64,000 nucleotides of DNA from Rhyacichthys aspro (Eukaryota > Chordata > Actinopteri > Gobiiformes > Rhyacichthyidae): NCBI GenBank assembly GCA_036850595.1, contig CM072152.1, forward strand, positions 6,653,640 through 6,717,639. Direction: 5' to 3'. This document shows positions 49,846-59,409 of this stretch, in pieces (within the stretch, counting starts at the first letter, position 1; each line of letters begins with the position of its first letter). The notes below the pieces were generated by a model. It saw only the letters and a program-made list of their open reading frames with translations. It searched no databases and was not told the origin of the DNA. The position numbers and the translations under genes are program-made.

Positions 49846-50260
49846 TGTATGGCGGCGCTCTCACACTTGTCACCATCAAAGGTCACAGTGACAGATCTTA
49901 CGTTCTCCGGCTCATCCTCTCTCGGAGCTGTCTCCTCTCAGACCCGGCTCCCCTGTGTGCGTACGAGCGTGAGCAAAAAAGAGTGGAAAACTTTAGCGTG
50001 CGTGTGTGTGTGTGTGTGTGTGGAGATGAGAGGGAAGTCTGGGAGCTGGAGCAGAGCGGAGAGACGGGAGGGAGGGTGTAAGCTGTCATATTTGAGGTGA
50101 GATGTGGGTTCATGAAAAGGTTAGACTTTTCTCAGGGGTTTGGGGAACCTGCTGAACGGGAGATCAAAAAACATGAAGAGAGGAGGCGAACGGTAAGATT
50201 AACACTGTCCACACTCCTGCAGCAATACAACTAGAGCTTCCTTTAGCTTCCGGCTAAAGG
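49846..50260 (+). promoter_or_regulatory. GC-rich promoter-like patch with possible first exon
   Basis: CpG-bearing sequence (GGCGGCGCTC, CGTACGAGCG) with a GT microsatellite at 50003-50021 and purine-rich GAGACGGGAGGGAGGG. No TATA box. Directly downstream an ATG at 50112 opens a frame that runs exactly to a GTAAGA donor. Confidence 0.3.
50112..50192 (+). CDS. Possible first coding exon
   Basis: ATG AAA AGG opens 27 codons, MKRLDFSQGFGEPAEREIKK then HEERRRT, ending at the donor GTAAGA. The C-terminal part is highly charged and could begin a coiled coil. The exon is phase 0 at its end and lies at the edge of a GC-rich patch. I do not recognise it and no second exon was found within the next 2 kb. 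Confidence 0.25.
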
Positions 50261-51544
50261 TGTCCACGCTTCTCATTCATCAAAAGACGTGATCCCAGTA
50301 AGTGGGAAGGTGCAGGACAGTTTGATAAAGGTAACCCCTGAAGAGGCTTGTGTTTCTGTCATGGTGTGTGCAGGAGAGTGGCACTGGCTCTTTTTCAAAC
50401 CTGAAAGTCTGCATCAAGAAGTCAGATTGTGTCATTGTATTCGTTTGATTTGGTTACTTCACTGGGACCTGGACATTTTAAGCACATCAGGCCCTCGACC
50501 CGCTCCCGTCTGGCCCTCAGGAGGCTTGTGTCAGAAAAGGAATTAATCCAAGAGTGTAGATCATGTACAGCACATAATACAAACTTTTATTTTGAAGGCA
50601 CTCGAAGACTCTTTGCCAATTAGTGTCAACACTCACTCACCTTTTCACTCTGTTCATAAATTGCATTTGGTAAACATTGTTGAGGATAAATTCTAATTCT
50701 TTGTCCAAGCCTCGTTTGGAAGCGGTCGCAAACAGGAAGGAGATGTTATCATTAGTGTTTCTGTAGGTGACTAAACTTGACTGTTTTTTGAGTCATTTTC
50801 TCAGGTGTCATTACACATGTTGAGCCAGACCTGGTTTTAGAACAAAATGGAAAGAGTGGACCTAAAACAGAGGATGATGTAGGTGTGACGGTGGGATATA
50901 CTGTACATATTTCTGCTTATACTTTAAACTTTAAACAATATGTGTTTTTACTGAGCGTGTGTTCAGCGTGATGGCCCGGCCCTCCACAAGAATCCCAGGT
51001 TCTAATATGGCCCTTGTGGAAAAATAATGCTCAGACACACCCTTTTAAATAGTCCTCATGTAAGGGTGCCACCATACACCGATATACCTCCATCCACCAG
51101 AATTAAGGCTTCTTAAGACTATGTTTATTTGTTGTAAACATAATACAATATTTTGTGATTAGACAAATTTGAGGTTAATGGTGCAGTACTGCAATGCGTT
51201 ACTCCCTCAGGCAGATTTAAATCTTATTATTGCTATTTTAAGGGTAAAAAAAGCAAGTTTTATATTGCAGTAATCCTATAATCACAGAAAAGATTGATTT
51301 GAATCTATATTAATATTACATTCTTAAAATAAACCAATCAGTATAATTGGGGCATTTGTTGAATTGTATTTCACAATGTATTTCACTGACTTTGTGTATT
51401 GTTTCCTGAAGGAGGTGATCCAGACAAACCTGACCAGTGTGTGTTGAAGACCAGACTCCTGCAACTTCGACACATCTTCTGTTTCATATTTCATCACAGA
51501 CATTTTACACACCACACTGTTTGTGTGAATTATATAATTACTAC

Positions 51545-51546
<2 letters not shown>
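50261..51546. other. Noncoding DNA, no gene seen
   Basis: No splice-bounded frame with protein-like content, no repeat ends. Confidence 0.4.

Positions 51547-51636
<90 letters not shown>
51547..51636. repeat. AT dinucleotide microsatellite, about 45 units
   Basis: An uninterrupted AT run of 90 bp. Each strand is self-complementary and can form a cruciform. The exact length may be an assembly estimate. Plus-strand frames of alternating Ile and Tyr through it are artefacts. Confidence 0.97.
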
Positions 51637-51642
<6 letters not shown>

Positions 51643-52094
51643 ACATGTTTTTACACCATACTTTCCACATGCGCTGTCACAGTTTGCAGTCAATTAAAAA
51701 GCACAGCCATTTTTCTGAGGCCTGAGCATAAAATTCTTTAGTTTAATTCAGGTTCTCATTTAAAATAATTTTAAAACACTTTCAGCCAGCAGTTAAAGAC
51801 ATAAGTTAAATTGTGTTAATAAATGGTACAAACTTCAGAAAAGATTTGAAAAAACATTTAATCTGTTCATGTTGTGTTTGATACTACCTTTAGCAGTTAA
51901 TAAGTGGGAGGAAGTTTTTTTTAATCAAATCAGATTCATATGTTAAATTATCTATGTCTAGTTTAAAAAGAGTGCAGAACCATTATGAACAGAAAATATT
52001 AGTACTTAGTAAAACACATATCCTGAGCTATGGCAAACATGATCTATTTTTTCAGGGAACTGCAGGTGAAGCTGGAGCAGATTCTTCCTTGTCA

Positions 52095-52152
52095 TGTAAC
52101 TTTGTTCTCCTTGAAAAGCTAAACTTCGATGCTGCGTAGCATACACTATGGG
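52095..52152 (+). repeat. Outer part of left DIRS inverted terminal repeat
   Basis: GTAACTTTGTTCTCCTTGAA and GATGCTGCGTAGCATACACT align with the inverse complement of 54935-54985 (GTAACCCTGTTCTCC, GATGCTGCGTAGCATACGCT). It was cut from the rest of the repeat by the hAT-type insertion at 52153. Confidence 0.75.
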
Positions 52153-52876
52153 TAGTGATGGGCTGTACTGTGCCGAGGCTTCGGAGCGTGTGTCGAGTAA
52201 TCCCGGAAATGTTTAGTGAAGCGCGTATCGACGCTTGTGTTGTTTAGGGCAAGAGATGTCACTCATGACGTTCGAAGCCTCGCTGGTTCAGGAGGTGTTT
52301 CGAGACTTCGAGTAGTAGCGCAATTTGTGAACCTGTTGCACAAGCACATTCAGAGCCCTCTTCATGTTCACACGCACATTCACTGCCCCTGACCTTGTTG
52401 AAACACTGCAACAACAGATGTGCCCCTGTCATTATGAGTTATTCAATCATAAGCCAAATGATTTACTGACAATATGCCAAGTAATATTACATTCCATTGT
52501 AGTGGCATTTTGCATCTGACAATATCTGTTATCTGTTCTGTGGTGGAGCGGTTAGTACTCTTGGCTTGAGAGCAGGAGATGAGAAGTTTGAATCTCATTG
52601 GGAGCAATTTTGTTTGTTTCATTTATTTGTCAAAGTATTACATTAAAGATACTGTACATAAGGTGCATTTATCAAGATGAACTTATTTTCTTTTACTTCT
52701 GTTACAGGACAACAGCCTGTTGAGTGCATTACATATTGATTATATATCTGGCTGTCTAACAGTCTTTGACCCGCAGGAGGTTTGTGTGCACATGAAGCCT
52801 CGAGAAATGAACCTTTTTGTGAAACATTTGGCTGCAAGGCTTCAAGGCTTCAAGAAGCTTCATCTCGCCATCACTT
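52153..52876. mobile_element. hAT-type non-autonomous element inside the DIRS repeat
   Basis: Starts TAGTGATGGGC and ends GCCATCACTT, with short inverted ends. It is flanked by perfect copies of ACTATGGG (52145-52152 and 52877-52884). The second DIRS terminal repeat (CGCTATGGGAAACATTG in inverse complement) shows the uninterrupted target, so the insertion can be read directly. At 724 bp it has no transposase frame. Subterminal GAAGCCTCG / GGCTTC motifs recur near both ends (GAGGCTTCGGAGCG, CGAAGCCTCG, AAGCCTCGAG, GGCTTCAAGGCTTCAAG), possible transposase-binding repeats. Confidence 0.88.
52541..52612 (+). repeat. tRNA-like segment within the hAT-type element
   Basis: GTGGTGGAGCGGTTAGTACT resembles a pol III A box. 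AGAAGTTTGAATCTCATTGG about 35 bp on resembles a B box, and the complementary GATGAGA / TCTCATT arms fit a T arm. Either a captured tRNA-derived SINE head or chance. Confidence 0.4.
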
Positions 52877-52884
52877 ACTATGGG

Positions 52885-53085
52885 AAACATTGTTTGTCGG
52901 ACCGTTTGTGAAGCTCGTGTGTCAAACACTCCAAAGGGATTTGGCCTGCTTATATACCTTGTGCTCAATCAACAGCACCTGCGAGATTGGGCGCACCTGG
53001 TTGATTGGGCACAGGAAGGTATAAAAGGCATGTGACTGGAACAGTCCCCAGATCTGTTTGTCTTCAGACCGCATCACTTGTGTCT
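52885..53085 (+). repeat. Inner part of left DIRS inverted terminal repeat
   Basis: From ATTGTTTGTCGGACCG to AGATCTGTTTGTCTTCAGAC it matches the inverse complement of about 54745-54935 with only a handful of differences. Contains GAAGGTATAAAAGGCATG, a TATA-like box that probably belongs to the element promoter. Confidence 0.9.
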
Positions 53086-53349
53086 CGTGCAGTCAAGTCT
53101 GTGAACAGCTTATAAAAATAAAATAAATAAAATAAACTATGGATAGTGGAAAGAGGTGTGTGCCTCCTTGTCAGAGGTTGCTCTCATGAATACTCAACCT
53201 CGAAGACCCGCTGTTCTTTCCCCGCCGCCACCGGTGTTTCGGGGAGCAGCGGTCTCCGGCGGAGTGTTTAGTCCTCTCCCTCCTCACCCCCCCCCCCCTC
53301 CCCTCCAAACGACATGTCACTGTTAATGCCCCTTTCAGAGAAACTGGCA

Positions 53350-54660
53350 GCTTGGGAATTACTGCCACATATCTCTCCTTGGGTAGTAGGAGCGTCGCGA
53401 GGGGTTACAGGTTTCAGTTTGCGTATCAGCCTCCGCGCTTCAACGGCGTGGTTCTCACTTCCGTGAGAGCGGAGCGAGCGCATATGACTCAGGAACTGCA
53501 GGTTCTGCTGGACAAAGGGGCCATAGAACATGTTCCTCTGGCAGACAGGCAATCCGGATATTACAGCCGGTGTTTCCTGGTTCAGAAAAAGGATGGGGGA
53601 TTATGCCCAATTTTGGATCTTCGTGGCCTGAACTACTACCTCAAGGTGTTGAAGTTCAAAATGCTGACTAGGCGACTGGTTTATCGCCATAGATCTGAAG
53701 GACGTGTATTTTCATAGAAATTCTGCCACAGCACAGGAAATTTCTGAGCTTCGCTTTCGGGGGGAAAGCTTACCAATATCGGGTCTGCCGTTTGGTCTAG
53801 CCTTGTCATCCCTGACTTATACAAAATGTATGGATGCTGCTCTGGCCCCTCTGCGGATCCAGGGCATCCGCATTTTGAATTACATAGATGACTGGCTCAT
53901 TCTGGCTCAGTCTCAGGACATCGGGACATTGTACTGACTCATCTCGAATCTCTGGGGCTGAGACTCAATGTCAAGAAAAGTGTTCTCACTCCTGCCCAGG
54001 GAACAACGTATCTGGGCGTGGTTTGGGACTCCACCGAAATGCAGGCACATTTGTCTCCTGCTCGTGTGGAGTCTACTTTGAGAGCACTGGGATAAGTCAG
54101 GCTAGACCAGGGGATCACTATGCGCTCTTTTCAGAGAATTTTGGGTCTCATGGCGGGTGTGTCCACAGTGGTTCCTTTGGGCCTTTTGCACATGAGATCG
54201 TTTCAGCTGTGGCTTTGGGCCAGGGGATTTCATCCCTGGAGCAATTAAGGGTCACGCGCCGCGGGCTTCGTACCCTGTCTATGTGGTTCAGACCCCAGTT
54301 TCTCACTCTGGGTCCCACTCTAGGTCCATGTTGTCGTCGCAAAATGCTAACGACAGACATATCTCTTACGAGCTGGGGTGCGGTCCTAGACGGCCGACCA
54401 GCTCAGGGTTTATGGGGGGGCCATCATCTCGCGTGGCACATCAATTGCCTCGAGATGAAGGCTGTATTTCTGGCTCTGAAATACTTCTTCCTTCAGCTCA
54501 GGGGTTACCATGTTCTGGTGCGCGTGGACAGCACAGCAGTGGTCCCATGTGTGTGGGAACACTGTTGTGCTGTCCCTGTTATCATCGGGGCGGACTGCGT
54601 TCGCGCCGCTTGTACGAGCTAGCGTGGCAGCTTCTGCTCTGGGCTCAGGACACATCTCGG
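53350..54660 (+). pseudogene. DIRS reverse transcriptase and RNase H, frameshifted
   Basis: Three plus-strand pieces in changing frames make one decayed polyprotein. 53352-53690: GYYSRCFLVQKKDGGLCPIL and DLRGLN, the early RT blocks. 53690-53937: DLKDVYFH, then LPFGLALSSLTYTKCMDAAL and the catalytic NYIDDWLILAQ at about 53878-53910, then a stop. 53888-54622: KMLTTDISLTSWGAVLDGRP, HINCLEMKAVFLAL and VLVRVDSTAVV, the RNase H acidic residues D, E and D. Breaks occur near 53680 (loss before DLKD), near 53940 and around 54100. The YIDD box and RNase H acids are intact, but the frame is not. No methyltransferase or recombinase domain follows. Confidence 0.85.
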
Positions 54661-54720
54661 GTTACATGTCTGTAACCCTGTTCCCCGATAAAGCGTGAAC
54701 GAGATGCTACGTTTGCAGTG
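54660..54720 (+). repeat. Internal complementary region of the DIRS element
   Basis: TCTCGGGTTACATGTCTGTAACCCTG, GATAAAGCG and GAACGAGATGCTACG repeat the outer tips of both terminal repeats. In DIRS elements such a region is used to complete the ends through a circular intermediate. Confidence 0.75.
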
Positions 54721-54744
54721 CCGCCCCTATGGACGTGTCTGGGC

Positions 54745-54997
54745 GGTCTTCAGACAAACAGATCTGGGGAGTGTTCCAGTCACATGCCTTTTATACCTTC
54801 CTGTGCCCAATCAACCAGGTGCGCCCAATCTCCCAGGTGCTGTTGATTGAGCACAAGGTATATGAGCAGGCCAAATCCCTTTGGCGTGTTTGACACACGA
54901 GCTTCACAAACGGTCCGACAAACAATGTTTCCCATAGCGTATGCTACGCAGCATCTCGTTCCCGCTTTATAGGAGAACAGGGTTACAGACCCGAGAC
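54745..54997 (-). repeat. Right DIRS inverted terminal repeat
   Basis: Inverse complement of the left repeat. It includes the empty-site version of the hAT target (CCCATAGCGTATGCTACGCA). It ends near ACCCGAGAC and abuts the LINE at about 55000. Confidence 0.88.
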
Positions 54998-55005
54998 GTT
55001 CTTCT

Positions 55006-56089
55006 TCATGTAAGAGTAGGAACGAAGATTGACTGGTAAATCGAGAGCTTTGCCTTGCAGCTCAACTCCTTCTTCACCACGACAGACCGATACATTGATC
55101 GCATGACTGCAGAAGCTGCACCAATCCGTCTGTCCATCTCCTGTTCCATCCTTCCCTCACTCGTGAACAAGACCCCAAGATACTTGAACTCATCCACTTG
55201 AGGCACTCTCCACCGACCTGAAGAGGACAAGCCACCCTTTTCCAGCTGAGAACCATGGCCTCGGACTTGGAGGTGCTGATTCTCATCCCTTCACACTCAG
55301 CTGCAAACCATCCTAGTGCACGCTGAAGGTCCTGGTCTGATGGAGCCAACAGGACCACATCATCCGCAATAAGCAGAGATCCTGTGGTCCCCAATCCGGA
55401 CCCCCTCCAGCCCCTGACTGCGCCTAGAAATCCTGTACATAAAAATTATGAACAGGACTGGTGACATAGTCCAACATGCACCGGGAACAGTGCATCTGAC
55501 TTACTGCCGGCAATGCGAACCAAGCTCCTGCTCCGGTCGTACAGGGACTGGACAGCCCTCAGCTGAGGGCCCCGGACCCCATACTCCCGGAGCACCCACC
55601 ACAGGATGCCGCGAGAGACACGGTCAAATGCCTTCTCCAGATCCACAAAACACATGTGGACTGGTTGGGCAAACTCCCATGAACCCTCCAGCACCCTGGA
55701 GAGGGTATAGAGCTGGTCCAGTGTTCCACGGCCAGGACGAAAACTGCATTGTTCCTCCTGAATCCAGGTTCAACTTTCGGACAGATTCTCCTCTCCAGTA
55801 CCCTGGCATAGACTTTCCTGGGGAGGCTGAGGAGTGTGATCCCCCTGTAGTTGGAACACACCCTCCGGTCCCCCTTTTTAAAAAGAGGGACCATCACCCC
55901 GGTCTGCCAGTCCAGAGGAACTGTCCCCGACCTCCACGCAATGTTGCAGAGGCGTGTCAGCCAAGACAGCCCTACAACATCCAGAGACTTGAGGTACTCA
56001 GGTCGAATCTCATCCACCCCCGGCGCCTTGTCACCGAGAAGCTTCTTAACTACCTCGGTGACTTCAGCTTGGGTGATGTATGAGTCCAC
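55006..56089 (-). pseudogene. LINE reverse transcriptase remnant
   Basis: VVKKLLGDKAPGVDEIRPEY opens the RT (block 0-1). DWQTGVMVPLFKKGDRRVCS and NYRGITLLSLP follow. After a shift come HMCFVDLEKAFDRVSRG (block with catalytic Asp) and, after further shifts, ADDVVLLAPSDQDLQRALGW and EFKYLGVLFTSEGRMEQEMD. The palm aspartates are present but the protein is interrupted. Confidence 0.85.
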
Positions 56090-56728
56090 CTCTGAGCCCC
56101 CAGCCCCTGCTCAGTGGAAGACGTGTCAGCGGGATTGAGGAGATCCTCCAAGTATTCCTTCCACCGTCTGACAATGTCCCCAGTTGAGGTCAACAACTGC
56201 CCACTTCCACTGTAAACAGTGTTAGTGGAGCAGTGTTTCCCCCTCCTGAGGCGCCGAACGGTTTGCGGGAATCTCTTCGAGGCCGACCGATAGTCTTTCT
56301 CCATGGCCTCACCAAACTCCTCCCAGACTCGAGTTTTTGCCTGTACAACCACCTGGGCTGCAGTCAGCTTGGCCTGCCAGTACCTATCAGCTGCCTCAGG
56401 AGTCCCATGAGCCAACCAGGCCCAATAGGACTCCTTCTTCAGCTTGACAGCATCCCTTACTTCTGGTGTCCACCTGCGGATTCGGGGATTGCCGGCATGA
56501 CAGGCACCAGAGACCTTACGGCCACAGCTCCTAGCAGCTGCCTCGATAATGGAGGTGGAGAACATGGTCCACTCAGACTCAATGTCTCCAACCAGGTGGG
56601 AGTTGAAGACCTCTCTGACAGGGGACTCAGATAGACGTTCCCAGCAAACCCTCACAGCACGTTTGGGTTTGCCAAGTCTTTCTGACTTCCTCCCCCGCCA
56701 TTGGATCCAATTCACCACCAGGTGGTGA

Positions 56729-57540
56729 TCAGTTGACAGCTCCGCCCCTCTCTTCACCTGAGTGTAAGACAAACAACCGAAGGTCAGATGAAACAATTAC
56801 AATCATCGACTTCCGGCCTTGGGTGCCCTGGTGCCACGTGCACTGATGGACACCCTTATGCTTGAACATGGTGTTCACTATGGACAAACTGTGACTAGCA
56901 CAGAAGTCCAATAACAGAACACCACTCGGGTTCAGATCGGGGTGGGGTGTGTGGGCATTCCTTCCAATCACCCCCCTCCAGGTGTCACTGTCATTGCCCA
57001 CATGGATGTTGAAGTCCCCCAGTAGAACAATGGTGTCCCCAGTTGGAGCTCCTTCCAGCACCCCTCCCAGGGACTCCAAGAAGGCTGGGTACTCTGCACT
57101 GCCGTTCGGCCCGTAAGCACAAATGACAGTGAGAGACCTCTCCCTGCCCCAAAGGTGCAGGGAGGCGACCCTTTCGTTCATCGGGTAAAATCCAACATAC
57201 GGCGGCTGAGCTGGGGGGCTATAAGCAAGCCCACACCAGCTCACCACCTCTCTTCGTGGGCAACTCCAGAGTAGTGGAGAGTCCAGCCTCTCTCGAGGAT
57301 TTGGGTTCCAGAACCCAAGCTGTGCGTGGAGGTGAGCCCGACTATCTCTAGTCGGTACCTCTCAACCTCCCGCATAAGCTCAGGCTCCTTCCCCCCCAGC
57401 GAGGTGACATTCCAGTTTCTGTGTCCAGAGATCGGGTTGTCGAGGCGCCCGTCTTCTACCACTGCCCGATACACTATGCACCGGCCCCTCACGGTTCCTC
57501 CTGCAGGTGGTGAGCCCACGACAGGTTGGCCCCACGTCAC
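56729..57540 (-). pseudogene. LINE endonuclease domain remnant
   Basis: GHRNWNVTSLGGKEPELMRE and IVGLTSTHSLGSGTQILERG carry the early AP-endonuclease blocks. VVLLGDFNIHVGNDSDTWRG-type sequence (IVLLGDFNIHVG) carries the GDFN motif. SIVNTMFKHKGVHQCTWHQG precedes the family's SMID region, here shifted. Stop or shift positions near 57240 and 56800. Confidence 0.8.
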
Positions 57541-57796
57541 TTGTTCGGGCTAAGCCCTGCCAGGCCCTGGCTCCAGGGTGGGGCCCCAGCTGCGCCATAC
57601 CAAGTGACGTTACAGTCCTTGTTGTATTACTCATCATAAGAGGCCTTATGAATCGCACTTAGTCTGACCCGTCACCTAGGACCTGTTTGCTATGAGAGAC
57701 CCTACCAGGGGCATATAGCCCCGGACAACATAGCTCCTAGGATCATTCGGGTACACAAACCCCTCCACCACGGTAAGGTGGCGGTTCAAGGAGGGG

Positions 57797-58105
57797 AAAT
57801 ACAAAGATGTTAATTTAAACACTAACTTGTCATCAATGTCACACTAAAAGACATAGACATTAAAAGTGGATCTAAGTGTTGCTTTATCTATAGTTTATGT
57901 GTAAATAGAAAATACAGGTCTTTCTATTATTTCCGTTATTCTGTTAGCATCCGGTCGGCTCTGAGATGAGGGGTCTGTTTACTGAACCATCCCACTGGAC
58001 TCCCCCGACACTCTATGTACTGTTGTTCTGAGGTTATTAACAGACTATAGCTGTGGCAAGTAGCTGTCACTTCAGTGGGTCATTTTACAGTTTAAAGAGA
58101 GAAAT
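57797..58105. other. Noncoding DNA, nothing recognised
   Basis: Short AT-rich spacer right of the LINE 5' end. No clear target duplication could be paired with the lost 3' end. Confidence 0.4.
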
Positions 58106-58109
58106 ACCA

Positions 58110-58195
58110 GAGGTGTGGACTTGAGTCACATGACTTGGATTTGGACAAATTTGATGACTTGAGGCCTCTGACCTGAAAAGACCTGTTAATTCTCC
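58110..58195 (+). repeat. Dispersed-repeat end, GGACTTGAGTCACATGACTTGG type
   Basis: AGAGGTGTGGACTTGAGTCACATGACTTGG-type sequence (AGAGGTGTGGACTTGAGTCA, CATGACTTGGATTTGGAC) matches the terminus of a DNA element very common in fish genomes. The rest of the element is decayed or absent. Confidence 0.45.
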
Positions 58196-59290
58196 CTCAA
58201 AGATTAAAATAATATTTTTATTTGAAAAGTGGGCACAAAACAATTCCTTTTCTCTGCGTTACAGGGCTTTACAATCTTCGATTAAATCATTTTATCACAA
58301 AGGCCAAAAAGCAACCCACACATTGTGAATCAATGATCACCAAAGCATAGAAAAAATCCTTATGGCAACACTTTTTTGACTAAATATTGGTTAGGTGCAT
58401 AAAAAATAAATAAAAAAATAAATAAAAATAATGCAATAGTTAATTTGACATAACGCCCCTCCACATTCAAGCTAGCGATGGAAAACAAAACAAAACAAAA
58501 AAACATGCAGCTGAATAGACAATTATGCCCTAAGAGATTACCAGATGGTTCCCTGGAAAAGTGTTAAGTAATATGTGTGATTTGCAAAGGTGAATTAATT
58601 GGTAACTTCAGGGTAATGAGATACATTTTATCATGAAATAATGCATGTTATATATGCAATAATGCAATTCATGCGTGAATTATGCATTGATACATACATG
58701 CATTAAAATCTCATGAATCACCAGGAATGATCATGAGTTCACATATTTTCATCCATGACATCAAACATGAACAACACATGAACTAAACGATTAACTAAGG
58801 AAAGGAAATCTGCATATTCATGTGTTTTCAAACTTGTGCCATCACTAAGATCCTATATTTCAGTAGAGTTTAAGAACTTATGCTACTTTAGTGAGGGGGA
58901 CACAAACAAACAAAATGAAGTCACAAGGACCTAATGATTGATTAATGATGAGTTAATTTAGTTAGTTTAACAAGGCAAATGGTTAAGCCTTCTACAGTGG
59001 TTGCACTGCAGTAATGAGTCCGTACCAGCAGCAACAGGTTATCAAAACCTAACTGATGCAGCAAAGCTTCTCATTTCTTGAACATATGGAAGGCTGTATC
59101 CTGTAGCCGTCCAAAAAGTCAACCGCAACAGGATTCCACCCCTTCATGTTGGTTCAAGAAATGTCAGGCTTCTCTAGCAACAGCTAGAATTAATTAATTA
59201 ATTTAATAATCTGTTGCTGCTGAAACCTGCTCGTCACTGCCGTAACTGTCCAATGGAAAGCCCCTTCTTTTGAGTACACTGCTGGGGTTT
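58196..59290. other. AT-rich noncoding DNA
   Basis: Poly-A/AAATAA low complexity at 58410-58435 and 58485-58503. 58625-58760 is crowded with ATGCAT, CATG and ATGCAA motifs. A TTAATTAATTAATTTAATAA run at 59190-59209 contains ATTAAA on the minus strand, a possible polyadenylation signal for the ORF at 59410-60480. Confidence 0.4.
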
Positions 59291-59299
59291 AGTGGATAC

Positions 59300-59340
59300 A
59301 CCAAGATGACCCATTTCATCATCAAATGGGTCATCTTGGT
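59300..59340. repeat. Perfect 17-bp inverted repeat (hairpin)
   Basis: ACCAAGATGACCCATTT (59300-59316), a 7-nt spacer CATCATC, then its exact inverse complement (59324-59340). Located 70-110 bp past the stop codon of the 356-codon ORF, so any transcript would carry a strong stem-loop in its 3' UTR. Confidence 0.9.
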
Positions 59341-59409
59341 ATAACCACTTGAGCACATAACTAACACACCTAAACGTCTATCCAAGCAATGTATACCAAA
59401 GCCTTACCA

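Larger units (their letters stand above)
52095..54997 (+). mobile_element. DIRS-type retrotransposon, recombinase lost, hAT nested inside
   Basis: Three features identify DIRS. (1) Near-identical inverted terminal repeats (52885-53085 against 54745-54950, extended outward by 52095-52152 against 54950-54997). (2) An internal region at 54660-54720 repeating the outer terminal sequence (CTGTAACCCTGTTC, GATAAAGCG, GAACGAGATGCTACG). (3) A DIRS-like RT and RNase H on the plus strand. Such elements integrate through a tyrosine recombinase and make no target duplication, and none is seen. The recombinase that should lie right of RNase H is absent: only about 50 bp separate the last RNase H motifs from the internal region. 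Frameshifts break the RT. The element is dead and internally deleted. Confidence 0.85.
55006..57796 (-). mobile_element. APE-type LINE, 3' end missing, frames broken
   Basis: Reading right to left: a GC-rich 5' region (57540-57796, GTGGTGGAGGGGTTTGTGTA), an endonuclease (57540-56729) with LLGDFNIHVG and a decayed STDHHLVVNW motif, a linker (56796-56090), and a reverse transcriptase (56089-55006). The RT shows KAPGVDEIRPEYLK, FKKGDRRVCSNYRGITLL, CFVDLEKAFDRV and ADDVVLLAPS (catalytic ADD at about 55365). It stops in the post-RT region at SIFVPTLT. Frames shift at least five times. LINEs are normally truncated at the 5' end; here the 5' end is present and the 3' coding end and tail are gone, so the loss followed insertion. 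The clade is uncertain, possibly RTE-like. Confidence 0.85.

Noticed and set aside
51399..51697. Two plus-strand frames rich in Ile-Tyr
   Set aside because: They are read through the AT dinucleotide microsatellite; any frame of (AT)n is open.
54148..54655. Minus-strand frames over 54.1-54.7 kb
   Set aside because: Antisense to the DIRS RNase H region.
55448..56083. A 211-codon plus-strand frame, and other plus frames over 55.4-57.6 kb
   Set aside because: Antisense to the LINE reverse transcriptase and endonuclease; the minus strand carries the conserved motifs.
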